A DNA stretch of 12,070 nucleotides, taken from JAZQNC01 sp045536155 (GTDB lineage: Bacteria > Bacillota > Clostridia > Oscillospirales > CAG-272). The stretch lies in NCBI GenBank assembly GCA_045536155.1, contig JAZSMZ010000021.1, forward strand, positions 1-12,070, written 5' to 3'. The notes beneath the pieces are model-generated. The model did no database searches, had not been told where the DNA came from, and saw only the letters and a program-made list of their open reading frames with translations. Positions 1 through 7,523 of the stretch are shown here, piece after piece (within the stretch, counting starts at the first letter, position 1; each line of letters starts with the position of its first letter). The position numbers were made by a program, and so were the translations under genes.

Positions 1-450
1 GGACTGGCAGAAGCGCATAACCTCAGCGTCGCTCTTGCCCTTGGGGTCGAAATCACTTCCGCCCTTAGCGCTTCCCATAGGAAGACCGGTGAGAGAGTTC
101 TTGAAGGTCTGCTCGAAACCGAGGAATTTCATAACGGAGGAGTTTACAGAAGGATGGAGACGGAGACCGCCCTTGTAAGGACCGATTGCAGAGTTGTACT
201 GGACTCTGTAACCGCGGTTTACCTGAACGTTACCCTTATCGTCAACCCAGGATACTCTGAACTGAACCAATCTCTCGGGCTCGATCATGCGGCCGATGAT
301 GTTTGCGTCAACAAGATCCTGACGGCGCTCAACAACGGGCTCGAGGGACTCGAGAACCTCGTGAACAGCCTGAAGAAATTCGGGCTCGTTTGCATTGCGC
401 GCACAGGTCTGCGCGTAAACTTCGTTTAAATATTCGCTTTTGAATGCCAT
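1..450 (-). CDS. gdhA: NADP-type glutamate dehydrogenase, N-terminal part (runs off left edge)
   Basis: This is the first 150 residues of a hexameric glutamate dehydrogenase, which interconverts 2-oxoglutarate plus ammonia and glutamate in the cytoplasm and links nitrogen and carbon metabolism. The reading frame stays open from the ATG at 448-450 to the window edge. The family hallmark is clear: GPYKGGLRLHPSVN at about residues 90-103, then a KFLGFEQTFKNSLTGLPMG stretch and the AKGGSDFDPKGKS segment (about 128-140), which carries the conserved substrate and catalytic lysines. The N-terminal helical region (MAFKSEYLNEVYAQ) is also typical of bacterial NADP-dependent enzymes. On the minus strand an AAGGGAG ribosome binding site sits a few bases before the ATG, supporting this start. 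About two thirds of the gene, including the nucleotide-binding domain, lies outside, so NADP rather than NAD specificity is inferred from family resemblance. Confidence 0.95.
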   Translation of the reverse strand, partial: MAFKSEYLNEVYAQTCARNANEPEFLQAVHEVLESLEPVVERRQDLVDANIIGRMIEPERLVQFRVSWVDDKGNVQVNRGYRVQYNSAIGPYKGGLRLHPSVNSSVMKFLGFEQTFKNSLTGLPMGSAKGGSDFDPKGKSDAEVMRFCQS

Positions 451-566
451 GGTTTTTCTCCCTTGATTTATAAATAGATTTTAGGAATACTTAATTAATA
501 AATGGATATTAAATAACAGGAAATGAAAGGAATGGTGCCGAAATTATATTTTGATGCGAGGAATAC

Positions 567-2117
567 ATGAGCAAAGCAAAGATATTCGCCGCAAATGCCG
601 TCATTATGACGGCGGCGGCCCTTTTGATGAGGGCAGTTGGACTTGCCTTCAACGTATTTGTATCAAATAGGCTTGGCGGCGCGGGAATGGGCCTTTTCAG
701 CCTTATTATGACTGTATACGGATTTGCGAGCACGCTGGCCGTTTCGGGTGTAAATCTCGCATCTACCCGACTGACAGCCGAAGGACTTGGAATGAAGGAT
801 GAAGAATATATTTCATCTTCGATGAGAAAATGTGTCATCTATTCGTTTGCTTTCGGAAGTGCCGCAAGCTTTTTGCTTACCGTACTGTCAAAGCCTATCG
901 GATTATACATAATCAACGACGAAAGAGCGGTAGGCGCGTTGTATGCGCTCGCACTCAGTCTGCCCTTTGTATCGCTGTCCTCAGCGCTCGGCGGATACTT
1001 TAATGCCAGACGTAAGGTTACAAGAAACGTATCGGGTCAGATATTCGGACAGCTGGCAAGGATCATGGTAACAGCCATTCTTTTGAGTGCGGCTGCACCC
1101 GATGTCTTCAAAAAAGATCCGTGCTTTTCCGTTTGCTTGGGTGCATCGGTAAGTGAAGGTCTTTATTGTCTGTATATGATAATTCTGTACAGACTCGAAG
1201 GAAACAAAAAGAGCAGGGTGGAGAATAAGGAAATCACTCCAAAGCTACTGAATATCGCACTTCCGACTGCCTTTTCAAGCTACGTTCGCTCGGGACTTTT
1301 ATCGCTTGAGCATATGCTGATTCCCAGAGGACTCAGTAAAAGCGGAGCATCAGGAGAAGCTGCCGTTGCCTCATACGGCGTTCTTTGCGGCATGGTAATG
1401 CCCGTTGTGCTTTTTCCAATGGCTCTTTTATCTTCATTTGCGGGACTTTTGGTACCCGAGCTTTCTGAAGAAAAGGCCGGAGGCGGTAAAAAGCGGATAG
1501 ATCACATTATTACTAAGATATCGGAAATAACGCTGATATACTCGGTCGGATGCGCAGGAATAACTGTATTTTTATCAGGGCCTCTCGGCGATTGCCTTTA
1601 CGGCAGTACCGAAGCGTCGAAATATATCGCCGCAATGGCGCCGCTTATTCCCGTCATGTATTTCGATCACGTCACTGATGGTATGCTGAAGGGACTCGGT
1701 GAACAGCTGTACACGATGCGAGTAAACATCGCTGATTCCATATTCAGCTGCATCATGGTCTGGCTTATCTTGCCGCATAGCGGAATAGTTGGATACATTT
1801 TTATTATATTCGCCGCCGAAATTCTCAATACATCTTTCAGTGTGGGTCGTCTTATCAGCATTGCGGGAATAAAAGTCAATTTGATAAAAAGACTTTTCTT
1901 GCCTATGTTATGCATCATGGCAAGCTGTACGTGTGTGCATTTTATAACAGTATTCACTCACGTAGCAGAAGGTTCTTCCTATTTCGATATTGCTGTTAAA
2001 ATAATTATGTCGTCAGCGCTGTACGTCACACTTCTCGCGGTAAGCAAAGGACTTACAAAAGAAGATCTCGCGTGGGTGCGCAAAATATTTGCTTCAAAAA
2101 GCAAGAAGGGACTATGA
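567..2117 (+). CDS. SpoVB/MurJ-superfamily polysaccharide or lipid flippase (MATE-like fold)
   Basis: This 516-residue integral membrane protein has about 12-14 hydrophobic segments along its whole length, the size and pattern of the MVF/MOP flippase families. The N-terminus (MSKAKIFAANAVIMTAAALL, then a GLAFNVFVSNRLGGAGMGLF stretch) closely resembles stage V sporulation protein B (SpoVB) and related oligosaccharide or lipid II flippases: an N-terminal helix, a re-entrant basic segment and the conserved G-x-G-L-F. Members move lipid-linked cell-wall or polysaccharide precursors across the cytoplasmic membrane; SpoVB acts in spore cortex synthesis. The start is supported by a GCGAGG site before the ATG. 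The gene diverges from gdhA with only 116 bp between them and ends 34 bp from the convergent 3D-domain gene. The family is secure; whether it is truly sporulation-specific cannot be told, because paralogues are common and no other spore gene is in the window. Confidence 0.8.
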   Translation: MSKAKIFAANAVIMTAAALLMRAVGLAFNVFVSNRLGGAGMGLFSLIMTVYGFASTLAVSGVNLASTRLTAEGLGMKDEEYISSSMRKCVIYSFAFGSAASFLLTVLSKPIGLYIINDERAVGALYALALSLPFVSLSSALGGYFNARRKVTRNVSGQIFGQLARIMVTAILLSAAAPDVFKKDPCFSVCLGASVSEGLYCLYMIILYRLEGNKKSRVENKEITPKLLNIALPTAFSSYVRSGLLSLEHMLIPRGLSKSGASGEAAVASYGVLCGMVMPVVLFPMALLSSFAGLLVPELSEEKAGGGKKRIDHIITKISEITLIYSVGCAGITVFLSGPLGDCLYGSTEASKYIAAMAPLIPVMYFDHVTDGMLKGLGEQLYTMRVNIADSIFSCIMVWLILPHSGIVGYIFIIFAAEILNTSFSVGRLISIAGIKVNLIKRLFLPMLCIMASCTCVHFITVFTHVAEGSSYFDIAVKIIMSSALYVTLLAVSKGLTKEDLAWVRKIFASKSKKGL

Positions 2118-2151
2118 AAGATCACAGCCCCTTTGATGTGCGAAAATATGA

Positions 2152-3099
2152 TCACCCGACAAGAACGTAAACTCTTACGTTTTTTCGTCCAAACATTCGG
2201 GCTCTTTCTTCACCTTCGGCATCTCCGCCAAAGAAGATATCAATTCTGTTTCCGATAATTTTTGATCCCGTATCCTCAGCGTAACATACGCCGAAGTCAA
2301 GATCGCCTTCTTCGTTTACAACGTAACATCTTGAGCGAAGGGGAATAGTATTGGGGTCAACCGCTATCATGCCTATTTCAACCTGTTTACCTGTAAAGGT
2401 ATAACCGCTGAAAATTTCGCCGCCGTATCCGGTAGCAAGGACATCTATGTAATATGAGTATCTGTAGCTCTTTCCGTCTGCGGCATAATATACACCGCCG
2501 ACACCGAGGTTTTCAACTCTCGGTTGAAGCTCCTCGATCACCTCGGAAGAGATGAGCTCTTCATTTACAAGCTCGCCGTTTTCGTAGTATTGCTTGATCG
2601 TTTTGTTTACGACACCGTTGTTTCCCTCGGAAACAAGCTCACGCGTGTTTACCGGAATGGTACGTATACGGTTTACTACTGTGTGATATTCGGTTGTTTC
2701 GGTAATTTCAATAGTATATTCATCGATTTTGTCAACGGTGAGGTGCATGTCCTCTTCGAGCATGGTGTCCAGACTCTCGCTGACTTTGTCGTTGCTGTCA
2801 ACGTAAATGCCCTGCTTTTCAAGAAACTCACCAACCGTAACAGCTGAGGTGTTAACCAGCGACTTTTTGTTGTAGAACTCTAAAGTCACGTTAAAAGAAG
2901 GGGCATATTCTTCAAAGATATGATTTTGGGCCGAGTAGTCGCCCGAAGACAGATCGTGAGTGGTCGTGAATCCTAAAGGTAGGATGCTTTCAATTAAATT
3001 GAACGCTCCGAACAAAATAACTGCTATGACCATTACTGCAACGGCAGCCGGTAAACGCGCTGTCCTCTTTAATGAAATAGCAAATTGTTTATCTGTCAT
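2152..3099 (-). CDS. Cell-wall-associated protein with DUF348, G5 and 3D domains (YabE-like)
   Basis: This 315-residue exported or membrane-anchored protein has three readable parts. Residues about 15-37 form one hydrophobic helix after a short basic N-terminus, acting as signal anchor or signal peptide. Residues about 70-115 (NVTLEFYNKKSLVNT, then TVGEFLEKQGI) resemble a DUF348 ubiquitin-like repeat, and about 128-196 resemble a G5 domain. Residues about 215-315 are a 3D domain: DVLATGYGG, TGKQVEIGMIAVDPNTIPL, AEDTGSKIIGNRIDIFF, with the three conserved aspartates at D248, D276 and D287. 3D domains occur in lytic transglycosylase-like enzymes of the Rpf, YabE and MltA type, so peptidoglycan cleavage or remodelling is the likely role; that is family inference. 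A GGTGA element precedes the ATG. The usual rnmV/ksgA neighbours of yabE are absent. The gene is convergent with the flippase gene. Confidence 0.85.
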   Translation of the reverse strand: MTDKQFAISLKRTARLPAAVAVMVIAVILFGAFNLIESILPLGFTTTHDLSSGDYSAQNHIFEEYAPSFNVTLEFYNKKSLVNTSAVTVGEFLEKQGIYVDSNDKVSESLDTMLEEDMHLTVDKIDEYTIEITETTEYHTVVNRIRTIPVNTRELVSEGNNGVVNKTIKQYYENGELVNEELISSEVIEELQPRVENLGVGGVYYAADGKSYRYSYYIDVLATGYGGEIFSGYTFTGKQVEIGMIAVDPNTIPLRSRCYVVNEEGDLDFGVCYAEDTGSKIIGNRIDIFFGGDAEGEERARMFGRKNVRVYVLVG

Positions 3100-3200
3100 A
3101 ACTCTGTCACCAAAAAGGAATACTGCCTAGCAAAGATAATTGTTAGGTACATATCTGACCTTTCTGAAACGCACGAGGTGCGATCGTATAATATAGAGGC

Positions 3201-3232
3201 AAATCGCGGAGAAGTATAATTCTCCGCGATTT
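3201..3232 (-). terminator. Hairpin terminator downstream of rpsI
   Basis: A perfect 13-bp inverted repeat (3201-3213 with 3220-3232, loop GTATAA) lies 33 bp past the rpsI stop. Its A/T-rich stem ends give the minus-strand transcript only a short U run (UUU inside the stem, then GCCUCUAUA), so it may be a weak intrinsic terminator or a 3'-end stabilising hairpin. It separates the ribosomal operon from the 3D-domain gene on the same strand. Confidence 0.7.
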
Positions 3233-3265
3233 GTCGTATATGAAATAACTTGTATTGATGCAGAC

Positions 3266-3676
3266 TTAGCGCTTGGAGAACTGAGGTGCGCGGCGAGCTG
3301 CTTTGAGACCGTATTTCTTTCTTTCCTTCATACGAGGGTCACGAGTGAGAAGGCCGGCCTTTTTGAGAGCTGCGCGGTAGTTTTCATCAGCTTTGATAAG
3401 TGCGCGGGATACGCCGTGACGGATTGCACCGGCCTGACCGGAGAAACCGCCGCCGTTTACACGGCAGATAATATCGAACTTGCCCTGAGTACCGGTTATA
3501 CCAAAAGGCTGGTTAACGATGAGCTTGAGAGTTTCGAGACCGGAATAGTCGTCGATGTCGCGTCCGTTAATGGTAACGGCGCCTGTTCCGGGAACAAGTC
3601 TAACACGTGCTACGGAGTGCTTTCTTCTGCCGGTACCGTAGAAATAAGGCTTGTCAGATGCGTAATTAATAGCCAT
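3266..3676 (-). CDS. rpsI: Small ribosomal subunit protein uS9
   Basis: Ribosomal protein S9 is part of the 30S head, and its C-terminal tail reaches the P-site tRNA. The sequence shows the canonical YFYGTGRRKHSVARVRLVPG near the N-terminus, GGGFSGQAGAIRHGVSRAL in the middle, and the basic C-terminus ending APQFSKR, whose final Lys-Arg is characteristic of S9. The start is uncertain. An ATG at 3683-3685 and an in-frame ATG at 3674-3676 follow the same AAAGGAA site. The first is only 3 bases from AGGA and the second 12. I chose the second because it gives the usual Met-Ala opening (MAINYASDKPYFYG, 136 residues); the other gives 139. It follows rplM in the same transcript with a gap of 20-30 bp, the usual L13-S9 pair. 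Confidence 0.97.
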   Translation of the reverse strand: MAINYASDKPYFYGTGRRKHSVARVRLVPGTGAVTINGRDIDDYSGLETLKLIVNQPFGITGTQGKFDIICRVNGGGFSGQAGAIRHGVSRALIKADENYRAALKKAGLLTRDPRMKERKKYGLKAARRAPQFSKR

Positions 3677-3705
3677 TTTAATCATCTTTCCTTTCTATGT
3701 TATCG

Positions 3706-4134
3706 TCAGAAGTTGTAAGTTTCGGGTTTCTGAGCCTGCTGCTTGTGCTCGGGACCTGCGTAAACCTTAAGTCTGTTAATGGAAACAGAACCGAGGTGAT
3801 TGTGGGGAAGCATACCCTTAACTGCGAGCTGCATAGCGAGCTCGGGGCGGGTAGCCATGAGGGTCTTGTACTGTACTTCCTTAAGACCGCCAACATAACC
3901 GCTGTGACGGCGATAGTACTTTTGCTCGAGCTTCTTACCGGTCAGAACTGCCTTGGAAGCGTTTACGATGATAACGAATTCGCCGCAGTCAACATGAGGA
4001 GTGAACTCGGGGCGATGCTTACCGCGAAGAATGGTAGCTGCAGCAGCTGCGGTTCTTCCGAGAGGCTTGCCGGCTGCGTCAATAAGATACCACTTGCGCT
4101 CAATGGTTTCTTTTTTTGCCATGAAAGTGGACAT
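3706..4134 (-). CDS. rplM: Large ribosomal subunit protein uL13
   Basis: Ribosomal protein L13 is an early-assembling 50S protein. The 142-residue product matches the family in length and in motifs: RKWYLIDAAGKPLGRTAAAAA near the N-terminus, LRGKHRPEFTPHVDCGEFV, KKLEQKYYRRHSGYVGGLKE in the middle, and AVKGMLPHNHLGSVSINRLKVYAGPEH near the C-terminus. A GGAGG ribosome binding site ends nine bases before the ATG at 4132-4134, which fixes the start; an internal ATG four codons later is less likely. It is first in the rplM-rpsI operon and is driven by the perfect-consensus promoter at 4178-4206. Autoregulation through an L13 leader RNA is known in Bacillota, but the untranslated leader here is only about 35 nt, and I see no convincing leader fold. 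Confidence 0.97.
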   Translation of the reverse strand: MSTFMAKKETIERKWYLIDAAGKPLGRTAAAAATILRGKHRPEFTPHVDCGEFVIIVNASKAVLTGKKLEQKYYRRHSGYVGGLKEVQYKTLMATRPELAMQLAVKGMLPHNHLGSVSINRLKVYAGPEHKQQAQKPETYNF

Positions 4135-4177
4135 TGATTTTTTCCTCCAATTTAGTAATCTTTATTTACGATGCAAT

Positions 4178-4206
4178 ATTATAGCACCACTTTTTCAGTA
4201 TGTCAA
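4178..4206 (-). promoter_or_regulatory. Sigma-A promoter of rplM-rpsI
   Basis: Read on the minus strand, TTGACA (4201-4206) and TATAAT (4178-4183) are both exact consensus and separated by exactly 17 bp. This predicts transcription start near 4171 and a leader of about 35 nt to the rplM start codon. Such a perfect promoter fits a highly expressed ribosomal operon. Confidence 0.9.
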
Positions 4207-4472
4207 GCCATTTTGTAAAAAAAATCCCAAAAAATTAATTTATAATATCAACATCTCTTAAAATCTCGTTATTTCTCCTGTTTTCTCCGTTTTTCTAAAA
4301 TGCGAAACAAAAAATTAACAAGTGGGTCCATGGCACCCCTCTATATAATATTTAAAGATGAAAAAAGCCTAAAAAGTTGTTTCATTATTTTCTCTTGTTA
4401 GGAAAATTAAGCAAAATCAATAAACAAACCGTTAATGCAGATGTCAAATATATTACATATGCATAAAAATCG
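4207..4472. other. AT-rich intergenic stretch without a supported gene
   Basis: This is the bulk of the 422-bp gap between the divergent rplM and SLH genes. It is strongly A/T-rich, and I see no credible coding frame with a ribosome binding site. One local pattern stands out: an imperfect palindrome (GGGT-CCATGG-C-ACCC, about 4324-4338) just before a TATAAT-like box at 4344-4349. There is no -35 box at 17 bp (a TTAACA lies 23 bp upstream), and the only ATG soon after opens a four-codon frame. It could be an operator or nothing; I assign no function. Confidence 0.4.
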
Positions 4473-4501
4473 TTGATGCGGTCGACCGACTGTGCTATTA
4501 T
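4473..4501 (+). promoter_or_regulatory. Promoter of the SLH-protein gene
   Basis: TTGATG (4473-4478) and TATTAT (4496-4501) are separated by 17 bp, one mismatch from consensus in the -10 and two in the -35. Predicted start of transcription is near 4508, leaving a leader of about 49 nt that carries a strong AGGAGG site at 4542-4547. A GTCGACCGAC sequence in the spacer is G/C-rich against an A/T-rich background. Confidence 0.7.
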
Positions 4502-4556
4502 GGTCACGCGGCAAACGAGAGCCGTGCAAAGTTGTATTATTAGGAGGAAAAAACAA

Positions 4557-6953
4557 ATGACAACTATACGCAAATATCTACGCTCGTTTACTGCGGCAGC
4601 AACTGCCTTGCTTATCGCAGTGGTCGGATGTGTCAGCATTTCCGCAAAGGAATTTGCAGACGTTTCGGATTTCAGCGAGCAGATCGACGTCCTTTCGGAC
4701 ATCGGAATTATTGTGGGAACGAGCGAAAACGAGTTCTCGCCCAATGAAAAGGTAACACGCGAACAGATGGCTCTGCTCATGTTCCGAACCATGCTTGGCA
4801 GACAGGATGCCGGTAAAGAGAACTCCACAAAGTTCACCGACCTTTACGACAGCACTTATCACGGTGCGATCTCCTGGGCCAATGCTGCCGGTATCATCAT
4901 CGGTACGAGCGATACCACATTTGAGCCGACAGGAGGCATTTTAAAGCAGGATGCGCTTACCATGCTTGTCCGTGCCCTCGGCCACTCCAACAAGAAAATG
5001 GATGTGGGCTATCCCTGGACCTACGTCGAAGCCGCAGTAAAGCTTGGCTTGGATAAGGACCTTGAGCACCTTCCCAACACCGCAGTCCTTACTCGCGGAG
5101 AGACGGCCGCAATGCTGTACAATGCATTGACCGCAGAGTATCTTGTTCCCAAGACTTCCAACGGCATATACGTTCTTGAAACAACAATTGCCGAGCATGT
5201 CTTTGGCTTTGAGATCGGCGAATGGACTCTGGCATCAACAAATCATTATGCACTTGAAGGCGTCAATACCGTAGTGAAGAAGGATTATGTATCTCTTACA
5301 AACGCGAAGAAAGAGATGATCACTGTTCCGTTTGCAGAGCTTGAGGTATCGGGCAATGCAGATGAGTGGCTCGGCCGCACCTTCAGAGCAGCGACGCGCA
5401 TTCAGGGTAAAAACGTAAACGTTTTCGGCTCTGCACCCATTGACAGTGAAAAGATGTTCTTTGACGCCGAGATCAAAGACGGATACGTTATCATCAACTC
5501 TGTTAAGTATCGTCTTGTTGAAAACAAGTCTGACAGCCTTTCGACAAACGACAATGAGCTTTGCATCTTTGCTTACGGCGAAAACGGAACTGTAAGCCAG
5601 GTAAAAACACTTGAAGCTCTTGCATCCAAGCTCGGCGCTTATGAGATAAAGCTTATCACATCCGACGAGCACGGCGCGCTTGCGATACTCAAGCCCTATT
5701 CTCTCGGCAAGCTCAATATGACCGCTAACGGCATCAACATTGCAGGCGGCCTTAAGGCAGAAGAGCTTACCGGCGGATTCGACAACAAGATCGGCGCCGA
5801 AAACGGCAATTTCGTACTCTACTATTTCAATACCGCTAATCGCGAGCTCGAGATCAAATCTATTCTCAATCCTACTGCTGAAATGCTCGTAAGCAGACTT
5901 ACCGATAACAGCGCCACCATCGGCGGCGTAAGCTACAAGCTCGGTAACGCCGCTATGGGTATCGAAGCATCGTCTATCGCATCTCAGCTTTCGGTAGGTA
6001 AGAACGCATCTGTAATCGTTTACGACAATTGTGTGCTTGCGGTTATCAACCCTGCTGAAGAGGTGATCACCGCCAAGTACCTCGTAGTAACCGGCAACAG
6101 CGTTCCCGTATACGTTGGCGGTAACGTCAGATACGCCATGACCGCAAACATCGACGGCCGGTCTGTTTCGATCGTCAGCACCACTGCAAACGCAGAGTCG
6201 GGCAAGGTATACCGTTTCACCGTTGATGCAAACGACGTATACACTCTCTTCGGCTCTGACAGTGGCTCCTTCGCAGTAAACGGCGACATCGCCATAAATG
6301 AAACCATTGCAGAAAACACAGTCGTTTCTACCGGTAATAAGCCTTATTTCACCGTTGCAGGCAAAAACTTTGTAACCGATGCGGACAGCGTTATCGTTGT
6401 CAACGGCGAAAAGGGTTGGAATGTTAAGAAGGGCGTGTTCACCGCCGATATCACTATCGCGGCAAACGCAAAGGTGACAGCAATATTTGCAGACAATACC
6501 GGCGACGTTGAAACTCTTCGCTATATGTTTATCGACAATGCAACTCTCGGTCGTACCGACGTAACTACCGGATACGTTAAGGTGCTTGCCGCAAACGGCA
6601 CCGAATTTATCAACGGTACTGTTTACAACGTGTACAGCGCGCTCAATCTTACAACCGGTAAGATCGAGAACTACCACACCCTTGAAAGCGGTATCGCAGC
6701 AGGTGCAGTTCGTGTGATCTCTGCTAACGGCGAGATCCTTGCAACAGAAGGTCAGCTCCTTTCGGGTACTGTAAACGGATTTACCTCGTCGACAGTAACC
6801 ATAGGCGATAACACCTACGCGATCACAAGCCAGACTCTCTGTATCACAGTTAAGGATGGCACAACCGTTGAAAGCATCAAGCTTGGCGATCTTGTTGGCA
6901 AGACTGTTGAGTTTATGGCAGACAATAATACCGTAGGCATTATAATCGGCTGA
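4557..6953 (+). CDS. Exported S-layer homology (SLH) domain protein with large uncharacterised C-terminal region
   Basis: The start is set by a strong AGGAGG site ending nine bases before the ATG at 4557; a frame extension to a TTG at 4473 overlaps the promoter and is rejected. The 798-residue product begins with a signal peptide: basic MTTIRKYLRS, a hydrophobic core about 11-24, and a likely cut after SISA at 30. VVGC at 22-25 also fits a loose lipobox, so lipoprotein export is an alternative. Three SLH repeats follow at about 34-77, 93-140 and 150-192, recognisable by the D-V/L start, G-I-I-x-G-T and the R-E-Q/R-G-E-T turn. SLH repeats bind secondary cell-wall polymers and hold proteins on the surface. 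About 600 residues after them are Val/Thr/Asn/Gly-rich and probably beta-structured; I recognise no enzyme motif, so a structural S-layer or surface role is likely. A strong hairpin terminator follows the stop. Confidence 0.9.
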   Translation: MTTIRKYLRSFTAAATALLIAVVGCVSISAKEFADVSDFSEQIDVLSDIGIIVGTSENEFSPNEKVTREQMALLMFRTMLGRQDAGKENSTKFTDLYDSTYHGAISWANAAGIIIGTSDTTFEPTGGILKQDALTMLVRALGHSNKKMDVGYPWTYVEAAVKLGLDKDLEHLPNTAVLTRGETAAMLYNALTAEYLVPKTSNGIYVLETTIAEHVFGFEIGEWTLASTNHYALEGVNTVVKKDYVSLTNAKKEMITVPFAELEVSGNADEWLGRTFRAATRIQGKNVNVFGSAPIDSEKMFFDAEIKDGYVIINSVKYRLVENKSDSLSTNDNELCIFAYGENGTVSQVKTLEALASKLGAYEIKLITSDEHGALAILKPYSLGKLNMTANGINIAGGLKAEELTGGFDNKIGAENGNFVLYYFNTANRELEIKSILNPTAEMLVSRLTDNSATIGGVSYKLGNAAMGIEASSIASQLSVGKNASVIVYDNCVLAVINPAEEVITAKYLVVTGNSVPVYVGGNVRYAMTANIDGRSVSIVSTTANAESGKVYRFTVDANDVYTLFGSDSGSFAVNGDIAINETIAENTVVSTGNKPYFTVAGKNFVTDADSVIVVNGEKGWNVKKGVFTADITIAANAKVTAIFADNTGDVETLRYMFIDNATLGRTDVTTGYVKVLAANGTEFINGTVYNVYSALNLTTGKIENYHTLESGIAAGAVRVISANGEILATEGQLLSGTVNGFTSSTVTIGDNTYAITSQTLCITVKDGTTVESIKLGDLVGKTVEFMADNNTVGIIIG

Positions 6954-6972
6954 TTTAACTGACGATATAACG

Positions 6973-7012
6973 AAAAGAGCAGAGAAGTGAACTTTCTCTG
7001 CTCTTTTATTTT
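6973..7012 (+). terminator. Intrinsic terminator after the SLH gene
   Basis: A perfect 14-bp inverted repeat (6973-6986 with 6994-7007, loop GTGAACT) begins 19 bp after the SLH stop codon. The plus-strand stem ends in TTTT and is followed by ATTTTATG, a good rho-independent terminator. Because the stem begins with AAAA, it could also work on the minus strand, though no gene there needs it. Confidence 0.9.
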
Positions 7013-7043
7013 ATGATTTTTTTAACAAATTGTCAAAAAGTAC

Positions 7044-7072
7044 TTGCATTATGTCAATATATGTCGTATAAT
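7044..7072 (+). promoter_or_regulatory. Promoter of the small membrane protein gene
   Basis: TTGCAT (7044-7049) and an exact TATAAT (7067-7072) are 17 bp apart, directly after the SLH terminator. Start of transcription near 7079 gives a leader of about 34 nt. Confidence 0.8.
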
Positions 7073-7112
7073 GTATATAGCTGAAAGCAAAATTTATTTT
7101 TGGAGGTTTACC

Positions 7113-7343
7113 ATGAAAGAAGCTATCAAATTGTTTGACGATCTTCCGTGGATAGTTAAGATCATTCTCTGCATCCCCGCGCTCGACATTGTTTGGACCG
7201 TTTACCGTCTCTTAAGAAGCCTTGAAGCAAAGAATACTGTAGGAATCGTTGTTTCTATCATTCTTTTCTTCTGCGCACCTTTCGTATGGATCATCGACCT
7301 TATCTGCGTTATTCTCAATAAGCAGGTATGGTGGTTCTGCTGA
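7113..7343 (+). CDS. Small two-helix membrane protein of unknown function
   Basis: This 76-residue protein has a strong GGAGG site (7102-7106) six bases before the ATG at 7113. The same frame is open upstream to 7044, but that part overlaps the promoter and has no binding site. Two hydrophobic segments are visible, at about residues 12-31 (PWIVKIILCIPALDIVWTVY) and about 43-68 (ending LICVILNKQVWWFC), joined by a basic linker (RLLRSLEAKN). It therefore probably crosses the membrane twice as a hairpin. The pattern LPWIVKIIL-x-x-PALD is familiar from small uncharacterised clostridial proteins, but I can name no function. It is a single-gene transcript with its own promoter and terminator. A resemblance to the Pmp3/YqaE stress proteins was considered, but the motifs do not fit. 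Confidence 0.8.
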   Translation: MKEAIKLFDDLPWIVKIILCIPALDIVWTVYRLLRSLEAKNTVGIVVSIILFFCAPFVWIIDLICVILNKQVWWFC

Positions 7344-7379
7344 TTTGACATCGCGGTTTAAAGCATTTACATAATCAAA

Positions 7380-7420
7380 AACGGGTAGGAGGCTTGTCTT
7401 CCGTGCCCGTTATTATTTTT
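7380..7420 (+). terminator. Intrinsic terminator after the small membrane protein gene
   Basis: AACGGG (7380-7385) pairs with CCCGTT (7406-7411), and inside it GGAGG (7388-7392) pairs with CTTCC (7398-7402) around a CTTGT loop, with a small internal loop between the helices. TATTATTTTT follows. It lies 37 bp after the stop codon. Confidence 0.85.
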
Positions 7421-7453
7421 GCAGAGCAATAAATTTTAATTTTTATAAAACAG

Positions 7454-7483
7454 TTGCTTTTTTCGCCGAATGTATGTTATAAT
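7454..7483 (+). promoter_or_regulatory. Promoter of the radical SAM-ferredoxin operon
   Basis: TTGCTT (7454-7459) and exact TATAAT (7478-7483) are separated by 18 bp. Predicted start near 7490 gives a leader of about 34 nt before the ATG at 7524. Confidence 0.75.
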
Positions 7484-7523
7484 GGATAGATGAAATAAAA
7501 GTTTTTCACGGAGAAAATCAAGG

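Noticed and set aside
154..429. Plus-strand frame opposite gdhA
   Set aside because: The minus strand encodes clear glutamate dehydrogenase motifs with a ribosome binding site; this frame has neither.
4473..4556. Longer SLH start at a TTG codon
   Set aside because: It would put the promoter -35 and -10 inside the coding region and give a non-signal N-terminus; the AGGAGG site points to 4557.
4385..4837. Minus-strand 150-residue frame with hydrophobic C-terminus
   Set aside because: It overlaps the promoter, ribosome binding site and signal peptide of the SLH gene, which have far better support. Its hydrophobicity comes from the A/T-rich intergenic part and the complement of the signal sequence, and it has no ribosome binding site.
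5235..6677. Long minus-strand frame (480 residues) inside the SLH gene
   Set aside because: It is a shadow of a codon-biased gene. It is Cys/Val/Asn-rich with no recognisable domain, and the opposite strand has an SLH protein with signal peptide and terminator.
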